The notes under the pieces: model-generated
What the model saw: only the letters and a program-made list of their open reading frames with translations
Databases searched by the model: none
What the model was told of the DNA's origin: nothing
Position numbers and translations under genes: made by a program
Assembly: GCF_003284975.1 (NCBI RefSeq)
Contig: NZ_QMEU01000028.1
Location: 1 to 52,494, forward strand
DNA from: Mycobacterium colombiense
GTDB taxonomy: Bacteria; Actinomycetota; Actinomycetes; Mycobacteriales; Mycobacteriaceae
DNA length: 52,494 nucleotides
Reading direction: 5' to 3'
Shown: positions 20,155-28,004 of the stretch, one piece after another
Layout: each line of letters begins with the position of its first letter
Numbering within the stretch: the first letter of the stretch is position 1

Positions 20155-20376
20155 CACTCGACGCCGTCTCAGCGGAGCAGGGTGATCACGTAGTCCGGAT
20201 CGTGGCCGGCCCGCATCGCGGCACGGCTCATCCGCGGGCGCCGCAACCCCCTCGTCCGCGTCGGCCACTGCAGCCGCAGCCCGAGGGCACCACCCTCCGA
20301 ACGCGCTTTCGGGTAAAAGTTGGAGGCGGCCGGGTTACCCCTCGAAGCTCGGCCGCCCCAACGTCGTGGTGCGCGC

Positions 20377-20664
20377 TCAGCAGGTAAGCGCGCGGGATTT
20401 GAACAGCGCGCCCCATTCGCGGCGGGCCGCGGACTGGGCGTCGACGAAGCTCGGGGTCTTCTCGCCGTCGCCCGCCAGGTGGACCAATGCCCACGCCATG
20501 GCGAATACCGGTACCTTGTGCCGGATTGCGGCGCTGTGCAACTCGTCCAGTGCGGCGTCGGACGGACACCGGCGAAGACCGATGAGGATGCCCCGCGCGG
20601 TGTCGAGAATGCGGCCGGAGTTCGGGCCGCACGAAGTTTGGGCGGGAACCCAGTTCGTCGTCAT
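20377..20664 (-). CDS. Small ANTAR-like protein
   Basis: A 95-residue protein whose central part fits an ANTAR RNA-binding domain: ILDTARGILIGLRRCPSDAALDELHSAAIRHKVPVFAMAWALV, with the family A-x-G-I-L spacing, the loop, and the following two helices. ANTAR domains bind paired hairpins in transcripts and relieve termination. There is no sensor domain, so activity would have to be controlled by another protein or by abundance. An AGGAGG site lies ten bases before the ATG. Flanking gaps (20155-20376 and 20665-20920) show no gene I can support. Confidence 0.65.
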   Translation of the reverse strand: MTTNWVPAQTSCGPNSGRILDTARGILIGLRRCPSDAALDELHSAAIRHKVPVFAMAWALVHLAGDGEKTPSFVDAQSAARREWGALFKSRALTC

Positions 20665-20920
20665 GCTGTTGATACCTCCTGCTGCGCCCTGGTGAAACCG
20701 CTACTCGCATAGCGGCAGGAATCCGTGCGCGTCGTCGCGGCCGCAATCCCCAAAAGGCGCCCTGTGCAATGATTTGCGGATCCGTCGCGTTGTGCCAGTC
20801 CACCACTGACATTGATACCCGGCTGTGACCGTTTCGGGATCGGTTGCTCATCGCGAAATTCGGGACCCGTGGTATCGAAACCGGCTGTGATTTAGCATAA
20901 TTAGCGACCGACCACGCCAT

Positions 20921-22153
20921 CTACAGAATCGCCTTGGACTCCTTCGCCTTGGCGATGTCGTCCCAGCCGATGTCGAGCTCCAGCAGAATCTCTTCGGTGT
21001 GCTGGCCGTGTTCGGGGGCACGCGCCGGAGACGGTGGCGTCTCGTTGAATTGCACTGGGGCCGCGACGATTCGGTACTTCTCTCCGTGGTCGTCGACGTT
21101 CGTCACCACATAGCCGTTGGGTTCGACCTGCGGGTCGTTGAGGGTTTCCCGGGGAGTCGCCAGCGCACCCCACACCCCGGGTTCGTCCGCGAGCACCGCC
21201 TGCCAGTGCGCGAGGTCATGGCGGGCAAACGTATTCGCCAGCAGCTCGGTCGCGGCGGCCGCATTGGCGATCAAGTTACTTGATGGCACGAATCGCTCAT
21301 CGTCGGCCAGTTCCGCCAGCCCGATGCGCCGGCAGAAGCCCGCCCAGAATTTGTCCGGCTGCAAGAACACCAGCTGGATCCACCTGCCGTCTTTCGTCTT
21401 GTACCGGTTGACCAACGGGTTGATGGCCAGGCCGGGCGGCGCACCGGGGATCCCGTCGATGTCGAAGAAGTCGGCCGCGCAGATGGACGGCGCTATCGAC
21501 CACATCGCCTGCGCCAGTAGCGATGAGTCGACGATCGTCGGTTCGCCCGTGCGTTCCCGGTGGAACAGCGCGGCGCAGACGCCGCCGGCCAGCGTCGCCC
21601 CGCCCTGCAGGTCACCGAAGCCGGGCCCCTGGACCGCCGGCGTCTCGCTGCCGAACGGTGTCAGCGTGTAGGCGACCCCGCCGCGCGCCAGATAGGTTGC
21701 GGCGTCGAAGCCGCCGCGGTCGCGATCGGGACCGCGGACGCCCAGGCCGGTGCCGCGCGCGATGATGATCTTCGGGTTGAACGAGCGGATGTCCTCGACG
21801 GTCAGCCGGGCCCGTTCGAGCGCGCCGGGTAACCAATTGGTCAAGAACACATCGGCACTGGCCAATAGCCGGCCGAACAGCTCGCGACCCGTTTCCGACT
21901 TGACGTCGATGGCGATGCTGCGCTTGCCGCGGTTGCCCAGTTCGAGAATGAAGTCGGCATCCGGACGAGCCGCTTGCCGGGTGAACCCGCCGACCACCAG
22001 CGCCCGTCCGGGATCACCGGAGGCGACGCCTTCGACCTTGATGACGTCGGCACCCCAGTCCGCCAGCGCGGCCCCGGCCGAGGGCACATAGGTCCAGGAC
22101 GCCAGCTCGACGACCCGCACCCCGCGCAGGACGCCGCCGTGCACGTCAGACAT
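20921..22153 (-). CDS. CaiB/BaiF family III CoA-transferase
   Basis: A 410-residue CoA-transferase that would move CoA between organic acids. Motifs: LRGVRVVELASWTYVPSAG at the N-terminus, DWGADVIKVEG, ILELGNRGKRSIAID, and the catalytic aspartate region GGFDAAT with Asp150. A long insertion and a C-terminal VWGALATPRETLNDPQV region are typical. ATG 22153 has a GAGGGGG element seven bases upstream, while the ATG at 22177 has none. It is divergent from the catabolic gene run at 22435 and probably belongs to it. The substrate acid is unknown. Confidence 0.9.
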   Translation of the reverse strand: MSDVHGGVLRGVRVVELASWTYVPSAGAALADWGADVIKVEGVASGDPGRALVVGGFTRQAARPDADFILELGNRGKRSIAIDVKSETGRELFGRLLASADVFLTNWLPGALERARLTVEDIRSFNPKIIIARGTGLGVRGPDRDRGGFDAATYLARGGVAYTLTPFGSETPAVQGPGFGDLQGGATLAGGVCAALFHRERTGEPTIVDSSLLAQAMWSIAPSICAADFFDIDGIPGAPPGLAINPLVNRYKTKDGRWIQLVFLQPDKFWAGFCRRIGLAELADDERFVPSSNLIANAAAATELLANTFARHDLAHWQAVLADEPGVWGALATPRETLNDPQVEPNGYVVTNVDDHGEKYRIVAAPVQFNETPPSPARAPEHGQHTEEILLELDIGWDDIAKAKESKAIL

Positions 22154-22189
22154 CGCCAACCCCCTCGTCGCGGCCATTCCTTGCTATTT

Positions 22190-22205
22190 TAGATATTCTA
22201 GCTAG
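22190..22205. promoter_or_regulatory. AT-rich overlapping palindromes in CoA-transferase/SDR divergent region
   Basis: TAGATATTCTA (22190-22200, arms TAGA/TCTA) overlaps a perfect CTAGCTAG (22198-22205). This is a marked AT-rich island in high-GC sequence, 36 bases upstream of the CoA-transferase start and within the 281-base divergent region before the SDR. It is a good operator candidate for the catabolic block. The rest of the region, up to 22434, holds no gene that I can support. Confidence 0.5.
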
Positions 22206-22434
22206 TCTTGGTCGTAGTGATAGCCCATCTGCAGGTCAGCGCGGTTTTTCGGGGAAGAGATGCGATGCAGCCGACCGAAGGTCTCCTTGCGACGCCCGCC
22301 GCGGTGACCGCGCGCCGCGCCGCGGCGCGAGACGACGAGCGGCCGCAAGGTTCCCGCTTCGACTTGAGTCATGTCGACGAATGTTGGTGGGCGCCAACGC
22401 AGGTCGTGCTGTAGGCACGGACGAAGGACGGGCG

Positions 22435-23298
22435 ATGGGCAGGGTGACGGGCAAGGTGGCCGTGATCAGCGGGGCCGCGCGCGGGCAGGGCCGATCACAC
22501 GCGAGGATGCTGGCCGCCGAAGGCGCGGACATCATCGCCGTGGACATCTGCGCCGACATCGACACTAACGAGTATCCCCTGGCGCGCCCCGAGGACCTGG
22601 ACGAAACGGCGCGGCTGGTGGAAAAGGAAGGACAGCGCGCGTACACCGCGGTCGCCGACGTCCGCGACCGCGTCGCGCTGACCGCGGCCATCGACGAGGG
22701 CGTCGCCGAACTCGGGCACCTCGACGTCGTGGTGGCCAACGCCGGCATCTGCCCCCTGACCGCGGGGCTACCCCCGAAGGCCTTCGCCGACGCCGTGGAC
22801 GTGGACTTGGTCGGTGTGCTCAACCTGGTGCACGCGAGCCTCAAACACCTGCAGGCTGGTGCGTCGATCGTCGTCATCGGTTCCAACGCGGCCTTCATGT
22901 CGTCCCTGAACACCACCGGCATCGACGGCGGTCCGGGCGGAGCGGGCTACGCCTTCGCGAAACTGGCTGCCGCGCACTACGTCAACGACTTCGCGCTGGC
23001 GCTGGCACCGTTTTCCATCCGGATGAACGCGGTGCACCCGACCAACGTCAACACCGACATGTTGCACAGCCCGCCGATGTACCGGGCCTTTCGCCCCGAC
23101 CTGAAGGAGCCGACCCGCGAGGACGCCGAACCGATCTTCCCGTTCGTGCAGGCGATGCCCATCCCCTACGTCGAACCCGAGGACATCAGCGAGGCGGTGC
23201 TGTTCCTCGCGTCCGACGCCGCCCGCTATATCACCGGACAGCAATTGCGCGTGGACGGCGGCGGCTTCCTCAAGGTCAAGCCATGGTCGGGCGCGTGA
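22435..23298 (+). CDS. SDR oxidoreductase, mycofactocin-coupled (carveol dehydrogenase) type
   Basis: A 287-residue short-chain dehydrogenase. The cofactor motif is SGAARGQGRSHARMLAAEGADIIAVDIC, the NAG motif is VVANAGICPL, the catalytic Ser/Tyr/Lys lie in GSNAAF and GYAFAKLA, and the C-terminus ends YITGQQLRVDGG. The RGQGRSHA and VDIC features and the internal insertion resemble the mycofactocin-dependent SDR subfamily, in which NAD is tightly bound and re-oxidised by mycofactocin. ATG 22435 follows GAAGGA by six bases. First gene of the run that continues with E1 alpha 43 bases later. Confidence 0.85.
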   Translation: MGRVTGKVAVISGAARGQGRSHARMLAAEGADIIAVDICADIDTNEYPLARPEDLDETARLVEKEGQRAYTAVADVRDRVALTAAIDEGVAELGHLDVVVANAGICPLTAGLPPKAFADAVDVDLVGVLNLVHASLKHLQAGASIVVIGSNAAFMSSLNTTGIDGGPGGAGYAFAKLAAAHYVNDFALALAPFSIRMNAVHPTNVNTDMLHSPPMYRAFRPDLKEPTREDAEPIFPFVQAMPIPYVEPEDISEAVLFLASDAARYITGQQLRVDGGGFLKVKPWSGA

Positions 23299-23341
23299 CA
23301 GCGGTGGCACCGATCATCCTGCACCGCAACGGGGTTCGGCG

Positions 23342-24322
23342 ATGACCGACGACCCCGAGATCCAGCGGCGCCTGTACGAACTCATGGTGCTGATGAAGGC
23401 GGCCGACGACCGGCTGTCCAAGGGGATCGGCACCGGCGAGTTCATGTGCGTGTACTGGCCCTCCCGCGGGCAGGAGGCGATCGCCGCCGCGATGGGTGTC
23501 GCGCTGCGGCCCGACGATCAGCTGGTGACCACCTACCGCGGGTTGCACGATCTCATCGGCAAGGGAGTGCCGCTCGAGGAGATCTACGGCGAGATGATGG
23601 GCCGGACCGTCGGCGCCAGCCGGGGTAAGGGCGGCACCATGCACATCGCCAAACCCGAGGTGGGCGTGATGCTTTCGACCGGCATCGTCGGTGCCGGGTC
23701 GCCGGTGGCCGTGGGACTGGCGCTGGCCGCCAAACGCAAGGGACTCGACCGTGTCACGGTGGTCAGCTTCGGTGACGGTGCCACCAACACCGGCTCCTTC
23801 CACGAAGCCGCCAACATGGCCGCGCTGTGGGACCTGCCCATGGTCTTCGTGTGCCAGAACAACCAGTACGCCGAGATGACCCCGACCGGTGACACCATGA
23901 AGCTCGAGCGGGTGGCCGATCGGGCCGCCGGATACGGGATGCCGGGTGTGCGCGTCGACGGCAACGACCCGCTGGCGGTGCAGGCCGCGCTCGACGAGGC
24001 GCTGCAGCGGGCGCGCAGCGGCGGTGGGCCGACCCTCATCGAGTGTGTGACGTTCCGCTTCCGCGGCCACTATTTCGGCGACCGCATGCCCTACATCCCC
24101 TCCGAGCAACTCGAAGCGGCCATGGCCGCCGATCCGGTGCCCCGGTTCCGCTCCCACCTCGCGGAGACGAGCGCCTGCCGCGACGACGAGCTGGATCGCA
24201 TCGACGGCGAGGCGGTGGCGGCGGTGGAAGCCGCACTGCGCACCGTCCTGGCCGCGGACGCGGCATCGATCGACGAGCTCGACCGCGACGTCTACGCGGC
24301 GACCATCGGGTTTCCGGTGTAG
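23342..24322 (+). CDS. 2-oxoacid/acetoin dehydrogenase E1 alpha subunit (TPP-dependent)
   Basis: A 326-residue thiamine-diphosphate enzyme subunit of the pyruvate/branched-chain/acetoin dehydrogenase E1 alpha family. The TPP motif begins GDG at 144 and ends in NN at 173-174, with the conserved GSFHEAANMAALW between. GRTVGASRGKGGTMH (about 90-103) and RFRGHYFGD are conserved substrate-site segments. With the beta subunit it would decarboxylate a 2-oxoacid or cleave an alpha-hydroxyketone and load the acyl group on a lipoyl domain. The beta gene starts three bases after its stop. Confidence 0.92.
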   Translation: MTDDPEIQRRLYELMVLMKAADDRLSKGIGTGEFMCVYWPSRGQEAIAAAMGVALRPDDQLVTTYRGLHDLIGKGVPLEEIYGEMMGRTVGASRGKGGTMHIAKPEVGVMLSTGIVGAGSPVAVGLALAAKRKGLDRVTVVSFGDGATNTGSFHEAANMAALWDLPMVFVCQNNQYAEMTPTGDTMKLERVADRAAGYGMPGVRVDGNDPLAVQAALDEALQRARSGGGPTLIECVTFRFRGHYFGDRMPYIPSEQLEAAMAADPVPRFRSHLAETSACRDDELDRIDGEAVAAVEAALRTVLAADAASIDELDRDVYAATIGFPV

Positions 24323-24325
24323 GAC

Positions 24326-25324
24326 ATGGCCGATCAGGAGATGACGATGCGCGAGGCCCTCAACCTCGCGCTGGATCAGGCGCTCGAGGCCGACGAGCGG
24401 GTGTTCCTGCTCGGCGAGGACATCGCCGATCCCGGTGCGTCCGGCCCGACCGCGGGGTTGTCGACCAAATACGGCCACGAACGCGTGCTGGACACACCGA
24501 TCTCGGAGGCCGCCATCCTGGGCGCGGCGATCGGCGCGGCCATCGACGGTCTGCTGCCGGTCGCCGAGATCATGATCATGGACTTCATCGGGATCGCCGC
24601 CGACCAATTGATCAACAACGCCGCCAAACTGCGGTTCATGACCGCCGGGCGCACGTCGGCGCCCATCACCGTGCGCACCCAGGTCTACGCCGGACTGGCC
24701 ACCGGTGCGACGCATTCGCAGAGCCTGGAGGCCTGGTTCATGCACGTTCCCGGGATGAAGGTGATCGTGCCGTCCACCCCGCGCGACGGCAAAGGCCTGC
24801 TGACGACCGCGATCTTCGACGCCGACCCCTGCCTGTTCGTCGAAACCATCCGGTTGCAGAGCAAGAAGGGGCCCGTGCCCGTCGATCCCGGCTTCTCGAT
24901 CCCGCTGGGTCAGGCCGACATCAAGCGGCCCGGCACCGACGTGAGCCTGATCGGCTACGGACGCTGCGTGCACGACGCGCTTGCCGCGGCAGCGACCCTG
25001 GCCGAGCGGGGCGTCGATGCCGAGGTCGTCGATCTGCGCACCCTGGTGCCGCTGGACGTCGAGACCATTGTCGAATCCGTCCGGCGCACCCGCCGAGCCG
25101 TCATCGTGCACGACGCGGTCCAATTCGCCGGTCCCGGAGCCGAAATCGCCGCGATCCTGTCGACCGAGTTGTTCGGCGAACTCGCCGCACCCGTCGAGCG
25201 GGTTGCCGCGCGCTTCGTGCCCAACCCGGCCGCCGCCGCGCTCGAGGCCCAGGTGTATCCGTCGCCGGCGCGCATCGTCGCGGCGGCGCAGCGCACCTGT
25301 CAGAAGGCGAAGGTGCATGGCTGA
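24326..25324 (+). CDS. 2-oxoacid/acetoin dehydrogenase E1 beta subunit
   Basis: A 332-residue partner of the preceding E1 alpha. Conserved parts include MTMREALNLALDQAL, the TPP-activating glutamate in LLGEDIADPG (around residue 32), TPISEAAILGAAIGAA, and the C-terminal transketolase domain with VEVVDLRTLVPLDVETI. No unusual residue is apparent. Its stop overlaps the start of the lipoyl-domain gene by eight bases, so alpha, beta and lipoyl protein should be made in linked amounts. Confidence 0.92.
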   Translation: MADQEMTMREALNLALDQALEADERVFLLGEDIADPGASGPTAGLSTKYGHERVLDTPISEAAILGAAIGAAIDGLLPVAEIMIMDFIGIAADQLINNAAKLRFMTAGRTSAPITVRTQVYAGLATGATHSQSLEAWFMHVPGMKVIVPSTPRDGKGLLTTAIFDADPCLFVETIRLQSKKGPVPVDPGFSIPLGQADIKRPGTDVSLIGYGRCVHDALAAAATLAERGVDAEVVDLRTLVPLDVETIVESVRRTRRAVIVHDAVQFAGPGAEIAAILSTELFGELAAPVERVAARFVPNPAAAALEAQVYPSPARIVAAAQRTCQKAKVHG

Positions 25325-25553
25325 CTTCGTCATTCGCATCCCCCGGGTATCGGTGGCGGTGTCCGAGGCCGAACTCACCGGCCTGCTGGTCGACGCCGGC
25401 GAACACGTCGAGGAGGGCATGCCCCTCTTTGTGGTCGCCACCGAGAAGGTGGAACAGGAAATCGAAGCTGGGGCATCCGGCACCGTGCACTGGAAGGCTC
25501 AGGTCGGGACCACCTACGACATCGGCGCCGAAATCGGCATCATCACGTCCTAA
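25317..25553 (+). CDS. Free-standing lipoyl-domain protein
   Basis: A 78-residue protein made of a single biotinyl/lipoyl domain: VIRIPRVSVAVSEAEL at the N-terminus, the hairpin VATEKVEQEIEAG with Lys44 as the expected lipoylation site, and SGTVHWKAQVGTTYDIGAEIG. There is no peripheral-subunit-binding domain and no acyltransferase domain, so it is not a complete E2. It overlaps the E1 beta gene and presumably accepts the acyl group from the E1. Biotin rather than lipoate attachment is possible, but the MKM motif of biotin domains is absent. Confidence 0.85.
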   Translation: MADFVIRIPRVSVAVSEAELTGLLVDAGEHVEEGMPLFVVATEKVEQEIEAGASGTVHWKAQVGTTYDIGAEIGIITS

Positions 25554-25572
25554 CGAGGAAAGGTAAAGCCCG

Positions 25573-26445
25573 ATGGATCTCAACGAGACCCGCGAGAGAA
25601 TCATCTACGAAAAAGACGGCCCGATCGCCCGCGTCACGTTGAACTGGCCGGAGAAGGCCAACGCCCAGGACCAGAAGCTGGCCGAAGAGGTCGACGCCGC
25701 GCTGGCCGACGCCGACCGCGACTACGACATCAAGGTGCTGGTGCTCAAGGCCAACGGCAAGGGCTTCTGCTCCGGGCACGCGATCGGCAACAACGCCGTC
25801 GACTACCCGTCGTTCGTCGAGAACGCCATGGTGACCGGCCACCCGTGGAAGGCGCAGTCGGACCTGTTCGTCAAGCCGACGTTGAACCTGTGGGAGTTCT
25901 CCAAGCCCACCATCGCGCAGGTGCACGGCTACTGCGTGGGCGGCGGCACACACATGGGCCTGACCACCGACATCGTCATCGCCTCCGAGGACGCCTACTT
26001 CTCCTACCCGCCGCTGCAGGGCTTCGGCATGCCGTCGGGTGAATGTTCCATCGAGCCTTGGGTGTTCATGAACTGGCGCCGCGCCGCCTACTACCTGTTC
26101 ACCGCGGAGGTGATCGACGCCAGGAAGGCGCTGGAGGTCGGCCTGGTCAACGAGGTGGTCAAGCGGGAGGACCTCGACGACCGCGTCGACGCGATCGCCC
26201 GCCACATCGCCCAGGCACCGTTGACGACCCTGATGCTCACCAAGGCCAACCTCAAACGCGCCTGGGAGCTGATGGGCATGCGGGTGCACTGGCAGAGCTC
26301 CAATGACCTCGTCGCGCTGGCCTCCATCAGCAAGGACGTGCAGCAGCTGATCCAGACCGTGTTCAAGGACAAGGTGCTGCCCTCCGAGCACGCCCGCCGC
26401 CAGGCCGCGGCCGCCGCCCAGACCGACGGCGCCGCAACACCTTAG
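25573..26445 (+). CDS. Crotonase-family protein lacking the hydratase glutamates
   Basis: A 290-residue enoyl-CoA hydratase/isomerase-fold protein. CoA/oxyanion-hole segments are present (VLKANGKGFCSGHA and HGYCVGGG). The two catalytic glutamates of classical hydratases (rat 144 and 164) align with His127 (GGGTHMG) and Pro147 (YPPLQG), so ordinary hydration of enoyl-CoA is unlikely. An insertion of about 30 residues follows the GHA motif. A good AGGAAAGG ribosome binding site precedes the ATG. It resembles the second crotonase at 31114-31953, including RAWELMGMRVH near the C-terminus. A lyase, isomerase or decarboxylase role is possible. Confidence 0.85.
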   Translation: MDLNETRERIIYEKDGPIARVTLNWPEKANAQDQKLAEEVDAALADADRDYDIKVLVLKANGKGFCSGHAIGNNAVDYPSFVENAMVTGHPWKAQSDLFVKPTLNLWEFSKPTIAQVHGYCVGGGTHMGLTTDIVIASEDAYFSYPPLQGFGMPSGECSIEPWVFMNWRRAAYYLFTAEVIDARKALEVGLVNEVVKREDLDDRVDAIARHIAQAPLTTLMLTKANLKRAWELMGMRVHWQSSNDLVALASISKDVQQLIQTVFKDKVLPSEHARRQAAAAAQTDGAATP

Positions 26446-26453
26446 GTCCCCTG

Positions 26454-27983
26454 GTGAACATCGCCGACCACGCGATCGCCGCCGCACAGTCGCCGGCCCT
26501 GATCACCGACGGCGGCACGATCTCGTTCGGCCAACTGCATGCCCGCAGCAAGCGGGTGGCCGCCGCGTTGCACGGGGCGGGGCTGCGACGCGGCGACGGC
26601 GTGGCGCTGGTGCTGCCGAACCGGCCGGAGTTTCTCGAGATCACCTGGGGCGCACAGCTTTCCGGCCTCTACTACACCGCGGTGAACACGCATTTCCTGC
26701 CCGACGAGGTCGGCTACGTCATCGACGATTCGGACGCCAAGGCGGTATTCGTCGATGCCTCGCTGCCCGAACTGGCCGCGCACATCGGTGACGCCAATGC
26801 CGCGGTGGTCGCCCGGTTTTCGGTCGGCGGCGCGCTACCGGGCTGGGAGTCCTATGACGACGCGCTGGCGACGGCCGGCGAGGCCCCACCGGTGTCGGAC
26901 GGGTCGGAGATGTTGTATTCGTCCGGGACCACCGGGCGGCCCAAGGCGGTGCGGCGACCGCTTCCCGCCGACGGCAACGGATCCTGGGCGCAGTCGGTGC
27001 TCGAGCTGGCGCTGGCTCACAGATACGGAATGGACTCCTCGAGCGTGTACCTGTCCCCCGCGCCGCTGTATCACGCGGCAGGCGTCAACTACACCATGGC
27101 GGCCAACCGGGTGGGCGCCGCGACGGTCCTCATGCACAAATTCGACGCCGAGGCGGTGTTGCGCCTGATCGAGACCCACCGGGTGACCCACGCGCAGTTC
27201 GTCCCGACCATGTTCGTACGCATGCTCAAGCTGCCCGAAGCCGTCCGGCGGCGCTACGACGTCTCGAGCCTGCGGTGCGTTATCCACGCGGCGGCACCGT
27301 GCCCGGTCGATGTGAAGCACCGGATGATGGACTGGTTCGGTCCGATAATCCACGAATACTACGGCGGCACAGAGGGTTTCGCGGGCACCACGATCGGGCC
27401 CCGGGAGTGGCTCGACCATCCCGGTTCGGTGGGCATTCCGATGGCCCCGGTGCACGTGGTCGGCGAGGACGGGCGGGAGCTTCCGGTCGGTGAATCCGGC
27501 GAACTCTATTTCGAGGGTGGACCGGACTTCGAATACTTCAAGGACCCCGCCAAGACCGCATCGGTGTCCAACGACCGCGGCTGGCGATCGCTCGGCGACA
27601 TGGGCTATGTCGACGCCGACGGATACCTGTACCTCACCGACCGCTCGACGTTCATGATCGTCTCCGGCGGGGTCAACATCTACCCGCAAGAGGTCGAGAA
27701 TCTGCTCGTCATGCATCCGAAGCTGGTGGACGCGGCGGTGTTCGGGGTCCCCAACGACGAATTCGGCGAAGAGGTCAAGGCCGTCGTGCAACCGGCCGAC
27801 GGCGTCATCGCGGGACCCGAGCTAAAGGCCGAGCTCATCGAATACTGCCGGGCTTACCTGGCCGGGTACAAGTGCCCCCGCACCGTCGACTTCGACGCCC
27901 TGCCGCGCGACCCGAACGGCAAGCTCTACAAGAGACGCATCCGCGACCGCTACTGGCAAGGACGGGTGTCGCGGATCTTGTGA
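26454..27983 (+). CDS. AMP-forming acyl-CoA synthetase
   Basis: A 509-residue ANL-superfamily ligase that activates a carboxylic acid to acyl-AMP and then acyl-CoA. Motifs: the P-loop-like YSSGTTGRPKAV (Lys164), EYYGGTEGF, the hinge region WRSLGDMGYVDADGYLYLTDR, and the C-terminal NGKLYKRRIRDRYW containing the catalytic lysine. It starts with GTG eight bases after the crotonase stop. The acid is unknown, but placement between crotonase and Rieske genes suggests a ring-derived or terpenoid-like acid rather than a plain fatty acid. Confidence 0.9.
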   Translation: MNIADHAIAAAQSPALITDGGTISFGQLHARSKRVAAALHGAGLRRGDGVALVLPNRPEFLEITWGAQLSGLYYTAVNTHFLPDEVGYVIDDSDAKAVFVDASLPELAAHIGDANAAVVARFSVGGALPGWESYDDALATAGEAPPVSDGSEMLYSSGTTGRPKAVRRPLPADGNGSWAQSVLELALAHRYGMDSSSVYLSPAPLYHAAGVNYTMAANRVGAATVLMHKFDAEAVLRLIETHRVTHAQFVPTMFVRMLKLPEAVRRRYDVSSLRCVIHAAAPCPVDVKHRMMDWFGPIIHEYYGGTEGFAGTTIGPREWLDHPGSVGIPMAPVHVVGEDGRELPVGESGELYFEGGPDFEYFKDPAKTASVSNDRGWRSLGDMGYVDADGYLYLTDRSTFMIVSGGVNIYPQEVENLLVMHPKLVDAAVFGVPNDEFGEEVKAVVQPADGVIAGPELKAELIEYCRAYLAGYKCPRTVDFDALPRDPNGKLYKRRIRDRYWQGRVSRIL

Positions 27984-28004
27984 TGTGACGCAAGGAATGA
28001 CGAG

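Noticed and set aside
20171..20233. A short minus-strand peptide, MSRAAMRAGHDPDYVITLLR
   Set aside because: Only 20 codons, no ribosome binding site, and upstream codons show no coding character. Could be the relic of a gene end, but not supportable.
22208..22414. A 68-codon plus-strand frame between the CoA-transferase and the SDR
   Set aside because: Overlaps the operator region, has no ribosome binding site and no family likeness.
23276..25483. A 735-codon open frame on the minus strand opposite the SDR/E1 genes
   Set aside because: Covers well-supported E1 alpha and E1 beta genes. The antisense product has biased composition and no recognisable family.
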